DNA from: Siphonodentalium dalli
Taxonomy: Eukaryota > Mollusca > Scaphopoda > Gadilida > Siphonodentaliidae
Assembly: GCA_032622095.1 (NCBI GenBank)
Contig: CP136062.1
Span: forward strand, 4,588,001 to 4,652,000
DNA: 64,000 nt
Direction: 5' to 3'
Every line of letters begins with the position of its first letter. Position 1 is the stretch's first letter. Below, in pieces: positions 1 through 11,660 of the stretch. The notes beneath the pieces were generated by a model. That model had not been told where the DNA came from. It searched no databases and worked only from the letters and a program-made list of their open reading frames with translations. The position numbers were made by a program, and so were the translations under genes.

Positions 1-1289
1 CGTATGGCATGGTGTTATATATAATACTTATATATAACTCCGATTTTACAAACAACTAAATACGTCCACCACAGCCGACAATGTTAACAAGGATAAATTA
101 CATTGATACAGATGAAAAATTCAGATAAATGAGACGTTTACGAACGTTATTCTGGGGCAAAATAGTCCTTGGGAGACAGCAAGACCACGCCCCTTGACAC
201 GGATCGTGTGAGTGATTTTTACACGTGGACTTTGTCGTGGTAACAATTGTTCAGCCAATTACAGCTGTCCGGTACAGCTTTGTTCGAAATTAAACTTCGA
301 TATACGCAAACATCATAAAATAGTTGTTTTTTCTGTAATTATAACGTATTGTTATCCTTCATCCCATTTCCCTCTCTTCTGATTGGCTGAGAGTGCGTCA
401 CATGGCGGGCCGTAAATCACCATATTACCCTCGAGGGTAACATTGTCTCAGTTATTGACCGCTCAGCTGTTACCAGTAAACATAGCAATACGAAGAACTC
501 AACGTGCAGAGACACTCTCACGGCTCTCTAATAATTTTCGAAAACACTGTTTTTATATACCCCACTATTTCGTAACAACCGCGAACTGTGGTGTTTGCTA
601 ATTTGCACAATTGTGTGGGTTTTTTTTGCAATTAAAGCACGCTATGTATAAATGGTGTTAGCACGGACACAAATCCGTTATAAGGTGTATTGTTCCTATT
701 GGACATTTTTATATCACTAATAAAAACCGTGGGACAAATAGATAATCCTTATTATGCAGTTGGTATGTGCTGCAGACAATCGCACATACGATGTACATAC
801 GTTACTAATACGTTTATGTACTAGATCAAATAGCCACTCTTTACAGTTTATCAATTGACTATTTCTTTTCGGCAATACATTCCTCAGACTTCAGAAGAAT
901 ACACTTATGTTGCGTAACAATCTGTAAAATATGTCAATTTCTTTTTGCACAACTACAACGTGTTAGTTTCACAGTTTAGCGTTCTGGAAATTAACACGTG
1001 TGCCTGCGTCTTTACGCTCATTTGAACGAAACCGAACATTTCGCTGCATGCTACTCAACTTCGAAATTGCTTTACTCCTCTTTCCGTGAACCGATTCCCA
1101 TCATGCGACCAGCAAAATGACCGGAGAATAGCTGCGCAAATGATGGGTGTGTTAATTGATCCAGAATGTGAATGTTTTATTTTCTGAAAAACATAAAATT
1201 AACTCTTCGAACTGGATTAAGGAATATACGCACGCACTTAGGCCTGCTATTAAGGAGGTTCGTGTGTACTCCATTGTCAGATAACAAAA
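1..1289. other. Unassigned AT-rich DNA
   Basis: No recognisable coding frame, RNA gene or repeat is seen. A CCAAT-box-like ATTGGCTGAG lies near 381 and a short palindrome CCTCGAGG near 430, but neither is tied to a gene here. Confidence 0.3.
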
Positions 1290-1440
1290 CAGTTATCACC
1301 CTTTTTTCGTGAGACACGGGGATTTGTCGCCGCTCTCGACCTGGAATGTCACCCTCTGGCCTAGCGACCCTCGGGTGACATTCCAGGTCTCGAGCGGGCG
1401 ACAAATCCCCGTGTCTCACTCAATCGCGGGCGATAACTGT
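1290..1440. repeat. Long foldback (inverted repeat), MITE-like
   Basis: A near-perfect inverted repeat. The left arm 1309-1353 begins GTGAGACACGGGGATTTGTC and pairs with the right arm 1372-1419, which ends in the complement. The outermost ACAGTTATC at 1290 pairs with GATAACTGT ending at 1440. The apex is about 18 nt. The arms are GC-rich against AT-rich surroundings, which suggests an inserted non-autonomous element. No clear target-site duplication is visible, so the class is unknown. Confidence 0.75.
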
Positions 1441-3258
1441 ATAATAACGAACCAAAGACGCTTTGTGTCGTATATAGGCTATATCTGATTTTGTGACGTC
1501 ACCAATTTTTAAGTAATACGACCCTTGAATTTTGAATTTTGGATAGCACGAATGTAGGACATAGGATCGGTGGGCCTAAAGCATTATTGTCGTAAAATGC
1601 TGTCAAGATGCCAACGCAAATCAGTCGATCTGCAACATTCTCCTACATGTATTTCTATAAACGACGATTAAACGTCATACAATCATTGATGTACTTTGTT
1701 ATTTACAAGGGCAAGGAGCCAGTTTATACTGTATTTCCAACAGGTCTATACACTCTATTTGATTATAATTGGAAACAAATCAAACTAAAAAAATATTAAA
1801 AATATTTGCCCAGAAAATGAATTCCAGCCGCATGAATGCACCTGTAGAGACCATTTTCAATTTTCTATCGGTATTTTCGCCTGAAAGATTGATGCACTAT
1901 TCACAAAGTTCAAACCGAAACTATAAGATTCGATTGAATGCTTCAGCCAGATTTTTATCGATACTAGTACGATATGTTACCTGTTACCTATCTGGAGATT
2001 CTGCGTTCAAAGGCACACCGGCGGTCTGTCGTGGTTATTCGTACAGTTGAATATTCATAAAAACCATCACCATTGTGTATATACATAACATGTGTATATG
2101 TACATTTAAGATTGGCAACATGCCGGTATATCAGTTCTAAGAAAACTTCTGGATAAAATATCAGTTAAAAATCGATATCAAAGTAAATCATAAAATTGGA
2201 AGATAACAAGATATAGTTCCAAACGTATTAACCATTTAAACCCATACTATTCTGTGATTGTGTGAAACAAACTATTTATGTAGTTATAAGTATTGAAAAT
2301 ATTATGTATTTCTGCCAACAACGGCTGAACGAGCGAAGAGATATAAGTTTGTGCTATGAATTAGTACGCAATCACAAAAAGTTAAATGTCCTGCCACAAT
2401 TTCGCGAACAAGGTCAGTGCTGGTGATTGTCGTTAACACAACAACTGAGATAAACTGAGCAGGTAAGCTATATGTGCATATTTGTGAACTCAATTCTTCT
2501 AAGCATATGTAGGCCTACATGTAGATACTTTTAGCGTGATGACAGGCAAAAATTAAAACACAAAAATTGCATTCCGAAAATTCGATGCACCATGTGGTAT
2601 GTCAATGTGAATGTCATTCTGACTCTGAGCACAGCATCAAATTTCTACATGGTGATTTCACTTTGATGATATTCATTCAACAACCATTGATTGGTGTCAA
2701 CATAGAGACCTGCGAATATTCAAGATTCAATTCGATGTCAATATCGGGGACCTGTTTCGACGTCGACACCAAATATTTCAAATCGGTGTTACTTTGGTGT
2801 AACCTTGTTTTTTTGCGTTAGATAACATATGGAAAATGACCTAAGATCACAAAAATTGAAACACAAGGATGCCAAGTTAGCAAACGTAGGTCATTTTGAA
2901 TGTATGCCGTTCAAAATAGACATGCATTATGCAAAGTAGGCACTTCGATCGCAACCTGTGGCGGTAATTAATCGCCGCATATATTTGTAATCTGTATCGA
3001 CACTGTATAAATTGTCTACACGGTGCGTGATCGCTAGATGCAGAACGCAATTGATTACCTTATGTTTAGATCATGTCATGAATAAATGCTATCGACCGTA
3101 GAGATCATATATTCCACCAGTACAAAACCCGGGAACTTTTTGTAAGTTTTGACAGGGAACCTTATAAAGTCAAAATATAACGCGGGGAATGTACTTCTTT
3201 GTTCATACCTGTTGCTTAATGATTTATTCATCGGAACGTGAAGATCCCAGCTCGAGAT
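1441..3258. other. Unassigned DNA with only short, unsupported frames
   Basis: Frames of 60-93 codons occur (for example 1608-1799 and 1769-2050) but show no domain, compositional bias or splice context that would support them. Nothing else is recognised. Confidence 0.3.
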
Positions 3259-4200
3259 TAGGCCTGTAACGATACGCTTGGTCACGATACGTATCGCGAT
3301 ACGGGGCAAACGATACGATGCGTGTCACAATACGCAAATTTTTATCCCACGAGTAAATAGCTATTCAACACTCCAAATTTGCACAACTCTCAGGTTGAGT
3401 TTTAATGATAGTTTTTCTAATATTACTGTGGAGTTTCATAATTGGTTAGTTCTACCGGTTTGTGTATGTAGTAATGTAGTATGCTCGTACAATACCAGTA
3501 CAACATGACATATTGATACTGAAGTCGGTAAAAGAGTTGAAAAGTTTCTCACTCATCTGTTTATATATCACATAATCGCAACAGCTGGCTGGGAATGATG
3601 TCGTTTCAAATGGTGCGACATGTTGGTCGTGACACCAGTCTTGTAAGAGGTTGCCGTCGAACATAATTTGCAGATCGTTTTAGTTCTGTCTGTCTTAATG
3701 CATGGCTTTCCATCCTCTTCAACTGTGTACGTCCCAAAACCGTAATACTGCCAGATTTTCGACCCGTAGGCCGCTGTCGGATTGACAAGTTTTAAGCTTT
3801 CTTGAGCAGACATCTTTCCACGGCCCACATGTTGTTGTTATGCGCAGACGATATATCCAATATACTAGTATTTGATTTGTTCATCAAATTAAACCAATAG
3901 GAGCATGGCTTACAGTCTGGGGCTAGGTTACGGAGGTCAGTCATTTCACTTCCGCCAACGTTTGTGTCAAAGGTCAAAGTGCGAGCTCAAGGAAACAAAC
4001 AAAATTTACAGATTTCCTTCCGATAACAAGTAGTAAGCATTCGCAGCTTACGGAAACGAACGAGGGGACCCGATTGACTTCGTATGGTAACTGCATAATA
4101 TGGAAGCAGAACTGTATCATAGTGTATCGAAATTACAAATGAATCACATATAGAATCGTGAATGACGAATCGCGATGAATCGAAATCGCGATAAATGGTT
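3259..4200 (-). mobile_element. Decayed hAT-superfamily DNA transposon
   Basis: The left end at 3259 reads TAGGCCTGTAACGATACG, which resembles the TAG-GCTGCAACGAT ends of the short element at 53063-53320. It is followed by a tract of short inverted CGATACGTATCG words, typical of hAT subterminal sequence. A BED-finger frame lies on the minus strand inside (3568-3813). Near 4150-4195 there is a second run of ATCGCGAT-type words that probably belongs to the other subterminal region, but no matching terminal repeat or target duplication is visible. The element therefore looks truncated, and its right limit is approximate. Confidence 0.55.
3568..3813 (-). pseudogene. BED zinc-finger N-terminal fragment of a hAT transposase
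   Basis: The frame from the ATG at 3813 gives about 81 residues. A tryptophan-containing segment (SKIWQYYGF) comes first. It is followed by a C-x2-C pair (CKLC) and, about 20 residues later, a histidine cluster in HLKRHH. That order (aromatic signature, CxxC, HxxxH) is the BED zinc finger found at the N-terminus of hAT transposases and of domesticated ZBED proteins, where it binds DNA at the element ends. The frame stops soon after the finger. The RNase H-like catalytic core and hAT dimerisation region are absent from the flanking sequence on either strand. A first coding exon of a spliced transposase is possible, but the lack of any downstream part favours a broken element. The frame also opens upstream to a GTG, which is not a likely start in a eukaryote. 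Confidence 0.7.
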
Positions 4201-4324
4201 ATTTATTTTATTCCCTGTCGCCAAATTCAGGACGTAAGCGACTGCACCCGGAAGCAGTTCTGATTGGTCGACTTCATAACCGAAAGTATAACTGAATTAA
4301 ATACAACAGGTGATTTTTTGGGCT

Positions 4325-4534
4325 GACTTATGGAAAGTTGGTAGCCGAGAGGTAGCATACTTGTCTTTCATGCCAGCGGACCTGGGATCACAACCTGGTC
4401 AGAGTATTCTGATAAACAAATCAGAAATCGGCCAGGTACCAAGTTCGGTATCTGCAAATTACAGACTTCCCCCATTACAACATTTGTCCTGGTATATTGT
4501 CATGGGTGCATCTGTCCACAGATACACATGGACT
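4325..4534 (+). mobile_element. tRNA-derived SINE candidate
   Basis: A pol III A-box-like TAGCCGAGAGG at 4342-4352 is followed about 43 bp later by a B-box-like GGATCACAACC at 4385-4395. Spacing and order match a tRNA-derived SINE head. The A box has one mismatch and the B box several. The tail (to about 4534) abuts the next repeat family. No poly-A tail or target duplication could be fixed, so the limits are approximate. Confidence 0.45.
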
Positions 4535-5345
4535 TTTTAGCTCACCTGAGACGAAGTCTCCGGTGGAGCTATATAGTCATCACTCCTCGTCCGTCCGTCC
4601 GTCGAGCCGTCGAGCCGTCCATCCGTCCGTCAACAATTCTTTGAACATCTTCTTCTGAAGTTCCATTGGACCGAATTGGTTCATATTTGGTGTGGATGTT
4701 CCCTAGGTGACTCTCATTCAGATTTGTTCAAATGAGGTCACTGGGTCAAATAGTTGCGAAACCAGGGCCATAACTCTATTCATCCATAGTAATTCTTACA
4801 ACAACTTCTTGTCCATAACCATTGTGCCGATTTAGCTAATATTTGGTATGGAGGGTGACTGGTGTTCAGATTTGTTCAAATGAGGTCACCCGGTCAATTC
4901 ATTGAGAAACCAGGGCCATAACTCATAGTAATTCTTACAATGACTTTTTCTAAAAAATATTGGGCCGATTTAGCTTATATTTGGTACTGAGGGACCTTGG
5001 GTGACTGGGAATCAGATTTGTTCAAATTGGGTCACTGGGTCAAAAAGGGGCAGAGCCAGGGACATAACTCTTAACAAAATTACATTTTTGCATTTTGATC
5101 ATATTTGGTGTGGATGTTCCCTAGGTGACTGTCATTCAGATTTGTTCAAATGAGGTCAGTGTGTCAAATAGTTGCGAAACCAGGGCCATAACTATATTCC
5201 TCCTTGGTAATTATTATAACGACTTCTTGTCTAGAACCATTATGCCGGTTTAGTTTATATTTGGTATGGGGGGGGGGGGGGGGGTCGTTGACTGACTGGG
5301 TTCAGATTTGTTCAAATGGCGTCGCTGGGTCAAATAGGGGTGGAG
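4535..5345 (+). repeat. Diverged tandem family opening with TTTTAGCTCACCTGAG
   Basis: The family opens at 4535 with TTTTAGCTCACCTGAGACGA, then a palindromic AGTCTCCGGTGGAGCT and GTCCGTCCGT repeats. It continues with units of roughly 120-170 bp that share CAGATTTGTTCAAATGAGG plus GGTCAAATAG and CCAGGGCCATAACT. Unit starts are near 4720, 4868, 5009, 5128 and 5305. A G-run lies at about 5267-5283. The array is interrupted after about 5345 and resumes at 6612. Confidence 0.75.
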
Positions 5346-5550
5346 CCAGGGCCATAATTCCAAAAAAATAATAAAAAATTCAGGAACTCCTTGATCAATT
5401 TAACATACACAAAAAAATATCACCCTCACCCACATGACCCAGAACCTCACCCTGCCCTCAACCAACAGCATTCCACCCTATCTCATCTCCTAACTCACAG
5501 GATCTCTCCCACCAGCAGATTAAGTCAATTGTATTAACCTGAATTTAGTG
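5346..5550. other. Spacer between two repeat families
   Basis: AT-rich then C-rich sequence with no recognised feature; it separates the TTTTAGCTCACCTGAG array from the hairpin-ended element cluster. Confidence 0.3.
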
Positions 5551-6611
5551 TGTCTGGTATTTGCAGAATGAGGTCCCCAGAGGGTGAATTTAGTTATGCT
5601 ACCCTGCACAGCAGTCTAGCATCACCAAATACACTAGCCTTAGGCCTCATCTTCTGGGAAGTATATAGGCACTTAAATTGACATTTTTACCTACTTTTTG
5701 CCTTCTGTTTAGTTTCTATATCCCCTAATTTGTGAATATAAAATGCATAATTGAGGTGCCCAATGGGTGCACATCACCAACTTTAACTGGAGAATCTTTC
5801 AAGATATGTTTATAAACATTCCTTGCAGATCTGCTAGAAGTCATTAATTCCCAATCTATCATGTATTGTTCATATCAGGACTAATGTCATTTGCAGAATG
5901 AGGCTCCCAGAGGGTGAATTTAGTGATCCCACACAGCGGCCTAGCATCACCAAATTCACCCTCTGGAGACCTAATTCTGCTTAGGCCTCATCTTCTGGGA
6001 AGTATCTATAGTATCAAATTAACATTGTTGTTAGTTACATTTCCCTTCTAGGAAGTTTCTATATCCCCTAATTTGCAGAAGATAAATTCATAATTAAGGT
6101 GCCCAATGGGTGAACATCACCAACTTCAACTGGGGAACTTCAATCTTATCCTAGGTCTGCCATAGCAGTTGGGGGCCTTAGCAGAATGAGGTCCCCAGAG
6201 GGTGAATTTAGTTATGCTAGCCCACTGTGCGGGATATCGTCGCTAAATTCACCCTCTGAGGACCTCATTCTGCAAATGACAGACACACTATCACACTATT
6301 TCAAGGCTTGATTGTATAATACATTGTGTTGCTTGAGGCCAGGCATGCACAATGTAGGAACAGACACGCTTTTGGTGATGCTATCCCACACAGCGGGCTA
6401 GCATCACCAAATTCACCACCCTCTGGAGATCTCATTCTGCTTAGGCCTCATCTTCTTGGAAGTATCTATAGTATCAAATTTACATTGTTATTAGTTAAAT
6501 TTCCCTTCTAGGAAGTTTCTATATCCCCTAATTTGCAGAAGATAAAATTCATAAATGAGGTGCCCAATGGGTGAATATCACCAACTTCAACTGGGGAACT
6601 TAAATCTTATC
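5551..6611. mobile_element. Cluster of hairpin-ended elements (family E)
   Basis: The best-preserved copy runs about 5885-6290. Its left end begins TGTCATTTGCAGAATGAGG and its right end is the complement (CATTCTGCAAATGACA). Each end is itself a hairpin of about 90 nt, with arms AGAGGGTGAATTTAGT and ACTAAATTCACCCTCT around a CCCGC...GCGGG-type apex. The core between hairpins carries TATATCCCCTAATTTGCAG and CCCAATGGGTG. Partial copies flank it at 5565-5870 and 6340-6600. Other full copies are at 29310-29775 and 36627-37075. No coding frame; a non-autonomous DNA element is the likeliest reading. Confidence 0.7.
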
Positions 6612-7090
6612 CTTATCAGATTTATGAAAATGGGATCACAAAGTCAAATAAGGGCAGAGCCAGAGACTTAACTATTTCACTACATAGTAATTCTTAAAAT
6701 ATGTTTGCAAGAACTAGTTGGCTTATATAGAATGGAATGTTCTTCCTTGACTGCAATTCAGATTTTTTTAAATGGGGTCACCTGGTCAAATAGGGGCCAA
6801 GCGAAGGACAGTTTCCCTCTTAATATGCTTCCTTCACAAGGACTATCAGGTCTATTTTACTGATATTTATGATATGTATGAAGGGTTCTTTGGTGTCCGG
6901 GATTCAAATTTATTCAGATGTGGTCACCAGGTGAAATAGGGTGGGACCTTAAAATGTCTTCTCAAGAGAGTTTGGACTATTTAGCTTACATATAGTATGG
7001 AGGAATCAGGAGGATCCTGTAGTGACTGAGATTCAGATTTGTTAAAATGAGGTCAACCTGTCAAGAAATGGCAGGCTATGGGGAGTTAAC
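6612..7090 (+). repeat. Continuation of the TTTTAGCTCACCTGAG tandem family
   Basis: The same unit words resume after the family E cluster: a CAGATTT...AAAATGGGATCAC block near 6620, then further blocks near 6760, 6905 and 7034, each followed by a GGTCAAATAG-like phrase. Divergence is higher than in 4535-5345. Confidence 0.65.
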
Positions 7091-7706
7091 ACTTTTGTGT
7101 CTAATAAAATCATTGAAATACCAAATTCATTAAAACATCTACCTTGGAACCACCTGACTGATTGGTCTGACATACATGTATTGTGTTTTGGGTCCATGGA
7201 TAATTGGGCTTCAAACATGTCTAAATGGTTTTAGAAAAAAGGCGCTTGTGAGATTGGAAATTTCCAACAATTGAGAAAGTTTGAGGTGTCGGTGGTGAAA
7301 TTCCAACCTAAGACTTGGGAGTCTGGAGCCCGGTCAGGAGGGGACTTGTTGAGCTGGAGGAGGGGGTGATCAGTAGTGTACAGTTGGCAATTTCAAGGTG
7401 GATTTTTACCAATCTACATACTTGAAGTCTCTTTAGCCACATATCCTGTTTAAATCTACTTCTTTTAAAGTGATTATGAAAAGTGCTGACTGTTTTGGTC
7501 TCCAGAGTGGCAGAGTCCCAGTCTTATCAGTCTTTGCAGTCTGGTGAGCGACCCCACAGTCATTGACTGTCTTGTTTTTACAGTGACAACCGCCTCTCCC
7601 AAGCCCACCCACCCTGAGTTTATAATGTTTTACAACTTTTGTGGAGTTTGTGTCTTTGTGGTGTAACTCTTTAAACATGGCCGTTATTTCGTAAAAGTGA
7701 TATTTA
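7091..7706. other. Unassigned DNA
   Basis: No gene recognised. A minus-strand frame of about 80 codons (7433-7678) has no identifiable domain and is not supported. Confidence 0.25.
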
Positions 7707-9149
7707 GGCCAAAACGAAGAATTCCTGTGTTTAGGGTAACCCGCCCGCCCCTACTCAAAACCTGCTGCCAAATTCCATTTTATCGTTTTTCAAAAATTTC
7801 CTCCGACTTTATTTTATTTTTTTTATAATTAAGAATTCGGAATTAGCTTAAACAAGTAAACCATTTCCTTGCAAATATCGTCAATTCTCGAAAAACGGAA
7901 GTGCCGCCATTGTTGTTGAAGTATATTCGTATTCCCTCGTCATTGTTCGGCAAACCTCGCCGATTTCTCGAAAGCGGAAACCAGAAAACACGCGATACTT
8001 GTGCCGGAATATGTATTAACTAGCAATCGAAAGTAACCGGATATTTTGCCGATTGCACATGGCGATTGAATATGGCGGAAACACTTCCGTGTGCGGATAG
8101 ATCCTGCATTTTAGCCATTAAACTTCACAAATGCGTTCATATGAATCAGAATAGAAACACCATGCCGCCTGTTAACTATAGCACAGACATGTTGTCGTGC
8201 GTGAACCGGTACCACACGGATTCTGAACTGACAGAAAAGGACATAGTAATAAAATGTCAGATTAAAAATAATTCTGACACTTTTGAAATCGACCCAAAGC
8301 TCAAAATTCCTGGCATTATTATAGTTTATCCACCTCTCACCGCATCCACCCTAAAAATTATAAGCCTGTCGTAACATGAGTCTGTGTGTACCCATGCAGT
8401 AGGAGTGGTATGTGCCTGGTAGAACTTAATTTTTTCCTAGTAGAACTATTTCTCATTAAATATTCATTAGTTCTACAGAAAAAACGGACCCGATTAATCA
8501 ACATCTTCTGTGTTGCAATGATCCGAATGCAACATCCGTCATAGGGTAATCAATGCACATATATTGTTCTTGGTGCTTACTTTGTTTTACATGTGTGAAT
8601 GCCACCACCGCTTTGCATTTTGATTATGTTATGTACATCACGTTGGCGTTGCCGCATGTATGTGCCATTTCCAATGGAGGAACTCTTGTTAAATTCACCT
8701 TCTGAGTTGAATATTTCGCAAAATTTCTTAGTATTCGAGTCGGTGGATAAACAAAATATCATTTTAAAGTGTCTTGTGTGGGAAATTGAACAGTAATATG
8801 TCCACTCGTATGATTTGGCCTGTAATATCCGAGCTTCAGCGAATCAACGTGAACATAAACCGTTTAATTTTCAACACTAGACACTTATTCTATATATAAT
8901 ATCATTTAATATCATGCTGTATACATGTCATTGAACTTCTGCAACACCATTAAACTGATTAAAGCTACCATGGCATTGATTAGTGTGACAATGACTTGCC
9001 CAAGCTATATACGAGTGACACTGGCAGACGATTAGAAGGCACGAATACTTAAATATTATTCCCCGTGAAAAATAAAATGAAGTACCGCCTGCCCGCCCCT
9101 GTTTTTTCCCCTCATGTTACCCTAAACTCAGGTATTCTTCCTTTTGGCC
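7707..9149. mobile_element. Region bounded by 34-bp inverted repeats
   Basis: The sequence at 7707-7740 (starting GGCCAAAACGAAGAATTCCT) and the complement of 9116-9149 match at about 31 of 34 positions. Inside each arm lies a C-rich GCCCGCCCCT word. The 1.44-kb interval holds one unrecognised frame (8072-8374) and no transposase. No target duplication could be fixed. It could be a non-autonomous DNA transposon that captured host sequence, or a gene fragment flanked by two solo repeats in opposite orientation. Confidence 0.5.
8072..8374 (+). CDS. Unrecognised 100-aa frame inside inverted repeats
   Basis: An ATG at 8072 opens a frame of 100 codons ending in TAA at 8372-8374. The translation begins MAETLPCADRSC, is hydrophilic in the middle (LTEKDIVIKCQIKNNSD) and ends with a proline- and isoleucine-rich segment containing IPGIIIVYPP. 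No signal peptide, repeat or known motif is seen. The ATG context (AATATGGCGG) is reasonable for a eukaryotic start, and the DNA upstream is less AT-rich than average. It could be a first exon, a captured gene fragment, or chance. It is not assigned a function. Confidence 0.25.
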   Translation: MAETLPCADRSCILAIKLHKCVHMNQNRNTMPPVNYSTDMLSCVNRYHTDSELTEKDIVIKCQIKNNSDTFEIDPKLKIPGIIIVYPPLTASTLKIISLS

Positions 9150-9247
9150 TTAACAAAATGACAGGCATCTTAGAATAATCTCTCATTTTCAAAACATACC
9201 GGTAAGCATTGGGCACTGTCGTGTTGAATTCCATACTATGCCAACTA

Positions 9248-9611
9248 CCTCGGACAAAATAAGTGTCCATTGGCACTGCAGTGTATTTGCCATTCGGCTG
9301 AAGTGTCAGAGTTTGTAACTGCATTTGAACACTGCGGCCGAACGGCAGGTACACCACGTCAAACGACAACTAGACCCCGACTGAGCGGCATGTACACTGT
9401 GGTCAGATTTCTGGTTTATATTGTTTTTTTTGTTTCAGTTTCAGGAACGACACCGCGGCAACTACACCATGGCCGAACAGCAAGTACACCGTGGCCCAAC
9501 TGTAGTTAGCCGGTGCAGCCGCGGTGTAGTTGCATTTTGGCTGCAGTGGCAATGCTAACTGCACCACGGTTACTACCAGTAGTAAGTGGACACTTGTTTT
9601 GGTCAGCAGGG
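9248..9611. mobile_element. TA-flanked MITE (family M), copy 1
   Basis: Left end CCTCGGACAAAATAAGTGTCC and right end TTGGTCAGCAGGG are imperfect inverted repeats, each bordered by TA (9246-9247 and 9612-9613). The family ends are CCCTGCTGGACAAAACAAGT. The interior is built of alternating direct and inverted words such as GCGGCCGAACGGC and TACACCGCGG. No coding capacity. TA duplication is shared with the Tc1/mariner group, but the terminal bases are not the usual CAGT. Confidence 0.7.
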
Positions 9612-9841
9612 TAGGTGACGTGTAGTAATATTATTAATAACAAAATTATCTAGAATCTACCGTAGATGAACAAATAGCATTGCGAATCTAAAAGCTCTAA
9701 ATACGTTAATAGAAGCTACATGTCATGTACTGTGTGTGTTGAAAATTAAGACTCCTAACTTCGCCAAGTCGTGCACACATCTAGAACAGGCTACATAACT
9801 CATTTTGTTTATAGTTTGATGATAGCGCGATTGAGCTTCAT

Positions 9842-11290
9842 TTTTAGCTCAACTTTGCTATTGCCATGGCTTTGTCGTCCGTCGTCCATGAGTGCGTGTG
9901 TACGTGTGCATGATTTGTCAACAATACAGGCTACATGTCGTAAATATGGTCGGATCATTATGAAATTTTTCATAGCTGTTGACATCAACATTTAGACCGG
10001 AACGATTCATTTTGGGCTCATTCGGAAAAAAAAACATGGCCTCCAGCTGCCATCTTCGATTTCAAAATTCAGTCCATTAGCACGGGCTACAGGTCGTACT
10101 GTTCGTTTGATCATCATGAAATTTGTCGTGGATATTAATATTGACATGTACATGTAGATGGGAGCGAGTAATGTTGTGATCATTTGGCCAAAAAACATGG
10201 CCGCTGGCAGCCATCTTAGATTTTACTCTTTGCATGACTAAATCCTTTAGCACGGGCTACAGGTCATACCTTTGGTCAGATCATCATGTAATTTGTCATG
10301 GATGTTAACAATGACATGTAGATGGGAATGAGTCATTTTGGGGCCATTCGGCCAAAAAACATGGCCACCAGCAGCCATATTGTATTTTACTCTTTGTATG
10401 GCTAGACCCTTTAGCACAGGCTACAGGTCGTACCTTTAGTCTGATCATTTTAAAATTTGTCACGGCTGTTGAAATTGGAATTTAGATGGGAACGAGTCAT
10501 TTTGGGGTCATTCCACTAAAAACATGGCCGCCAGTGGCCATCTTGGATTTCAAAATTCAATCCATTAGCACGGGCTACAGGTCGTTTTGTACATCTGATC
10601 ATCATGAAATTTGTCGTGGGTGTTAATATTGACTTGTAGATGGGAACGAGTAATTTTGGGGTCATTAGGCCAAAAAACATGGCCGCCAGCAGCCATCTTG
10701 GATTTTACTCTTTGTATGGCTAAATCCTTTAGCACGGGCTACAGGTCGTACCTTTAGTCTGATCAACATAAAATTTGTCACGGATGTTGAAATTGGAATG
10801 TAGATGGGAACGAGTCATTTTGGGGTCATTCGGACAAAAACATGGCCACCAGCGGCCATCTTGGATTACAAAATTCAATCCATTAGCACGGGCTATAGGT
10901 CGTACCTTTGGATTTTTCTCTTTGTACATGTATGACTAAATATTTCTTCAAAATCCATGCTAAGGGTTATAGACCGATCTGTTTGTTTGATCTTCATGAA
11001 TGTTGACATTGACATGTACCGGTAGATGGGAACGAGTCATCTTGGGGTCATTCGGAAAAAAAATGGCCGGCGATGGCCATTTTAGGATTTACTCTAAAGT
11101 AATCAGCCCTCTTAATTCAGATTGTTTGGCTTCGGCAATTCGCTACGGCAGCAGTGTGCCGTGGCCCAGTTTGCTTCAGCAAATTGCTTCGGCAATGCTG
11201 ATTGCCGTAGCCATTTATGAAGGCTGAAAGTTGCATCACTAAATCCTTTGGCACAGCCTACAGAGCACATCCCTCCATTTACTATCAAGC
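9842..11290 (+). repeat. Tandem family opening with TTTTAGCTCAAC
   Basis: Opens at 9842 with TTTTAGCTCAACTTTGC, then about nine diverged units of about 160 bp. Each carries GGGCTACAGGTCGTACC (near 9930, 10087, 10256, 10419, 10574, 10739 and 10890), ATCATGAAATTTGTC, GGGAACGAGTCATTTTGGGG and ATGGCCGCCAGCAGCCATCT. The same family appears at 40600-41370, at 57017-57300, and in reverse orientation at 62630-63005. Open frames crossing it are repeat artefacts. Confidence 0.8.
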
Positions 11291-11437
11291 ATTAAATTGT
11301 TCCCCTACCTAAGTTGAGCGACAGTGTCATTGACACTTTCATTTTTTCTATTTTAACATGTCTGTATTAATTTTAGGCATACCACGGAAAAGCACAAATA
11401 GAATTGATGTTTATTAGTTGTGTGCCAGTATCCTGTC

Positions 11438-11660
11438 TAGGGGTGCCATGATTAATCTTGTAATCGATGAACTGTGGATAAAACAGATAATCGATTACCA
11501 TTTCTGTTTTCGATTAATCTGCGTTATTTATTTCGGACGTTGGAAAATGCCAGTTATTGTTGAATACCCTGATTGTACACTTTTACAGACTTTTAATCTA
11601 CAACCGAGGGGGTTAACAACCTTTGATAATGTATCAGATATTTCGAAAACATGAATACTA
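11438..11660 (+). mobile_element. 5' fragment of a hAT MITE related to 17063-17710
   Basis: Starts TAGGGGTGCCATGATTAATC at 11438 and shares ATAATCGATTACCATTTC, TTATTGTTGAATACC and GTTAACAACCTTTG with the intact element at 17063-17710. No matching right end (GGCACCCCTA-like) is found downstream, so this copy is truncated. Confidence 0.65.
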
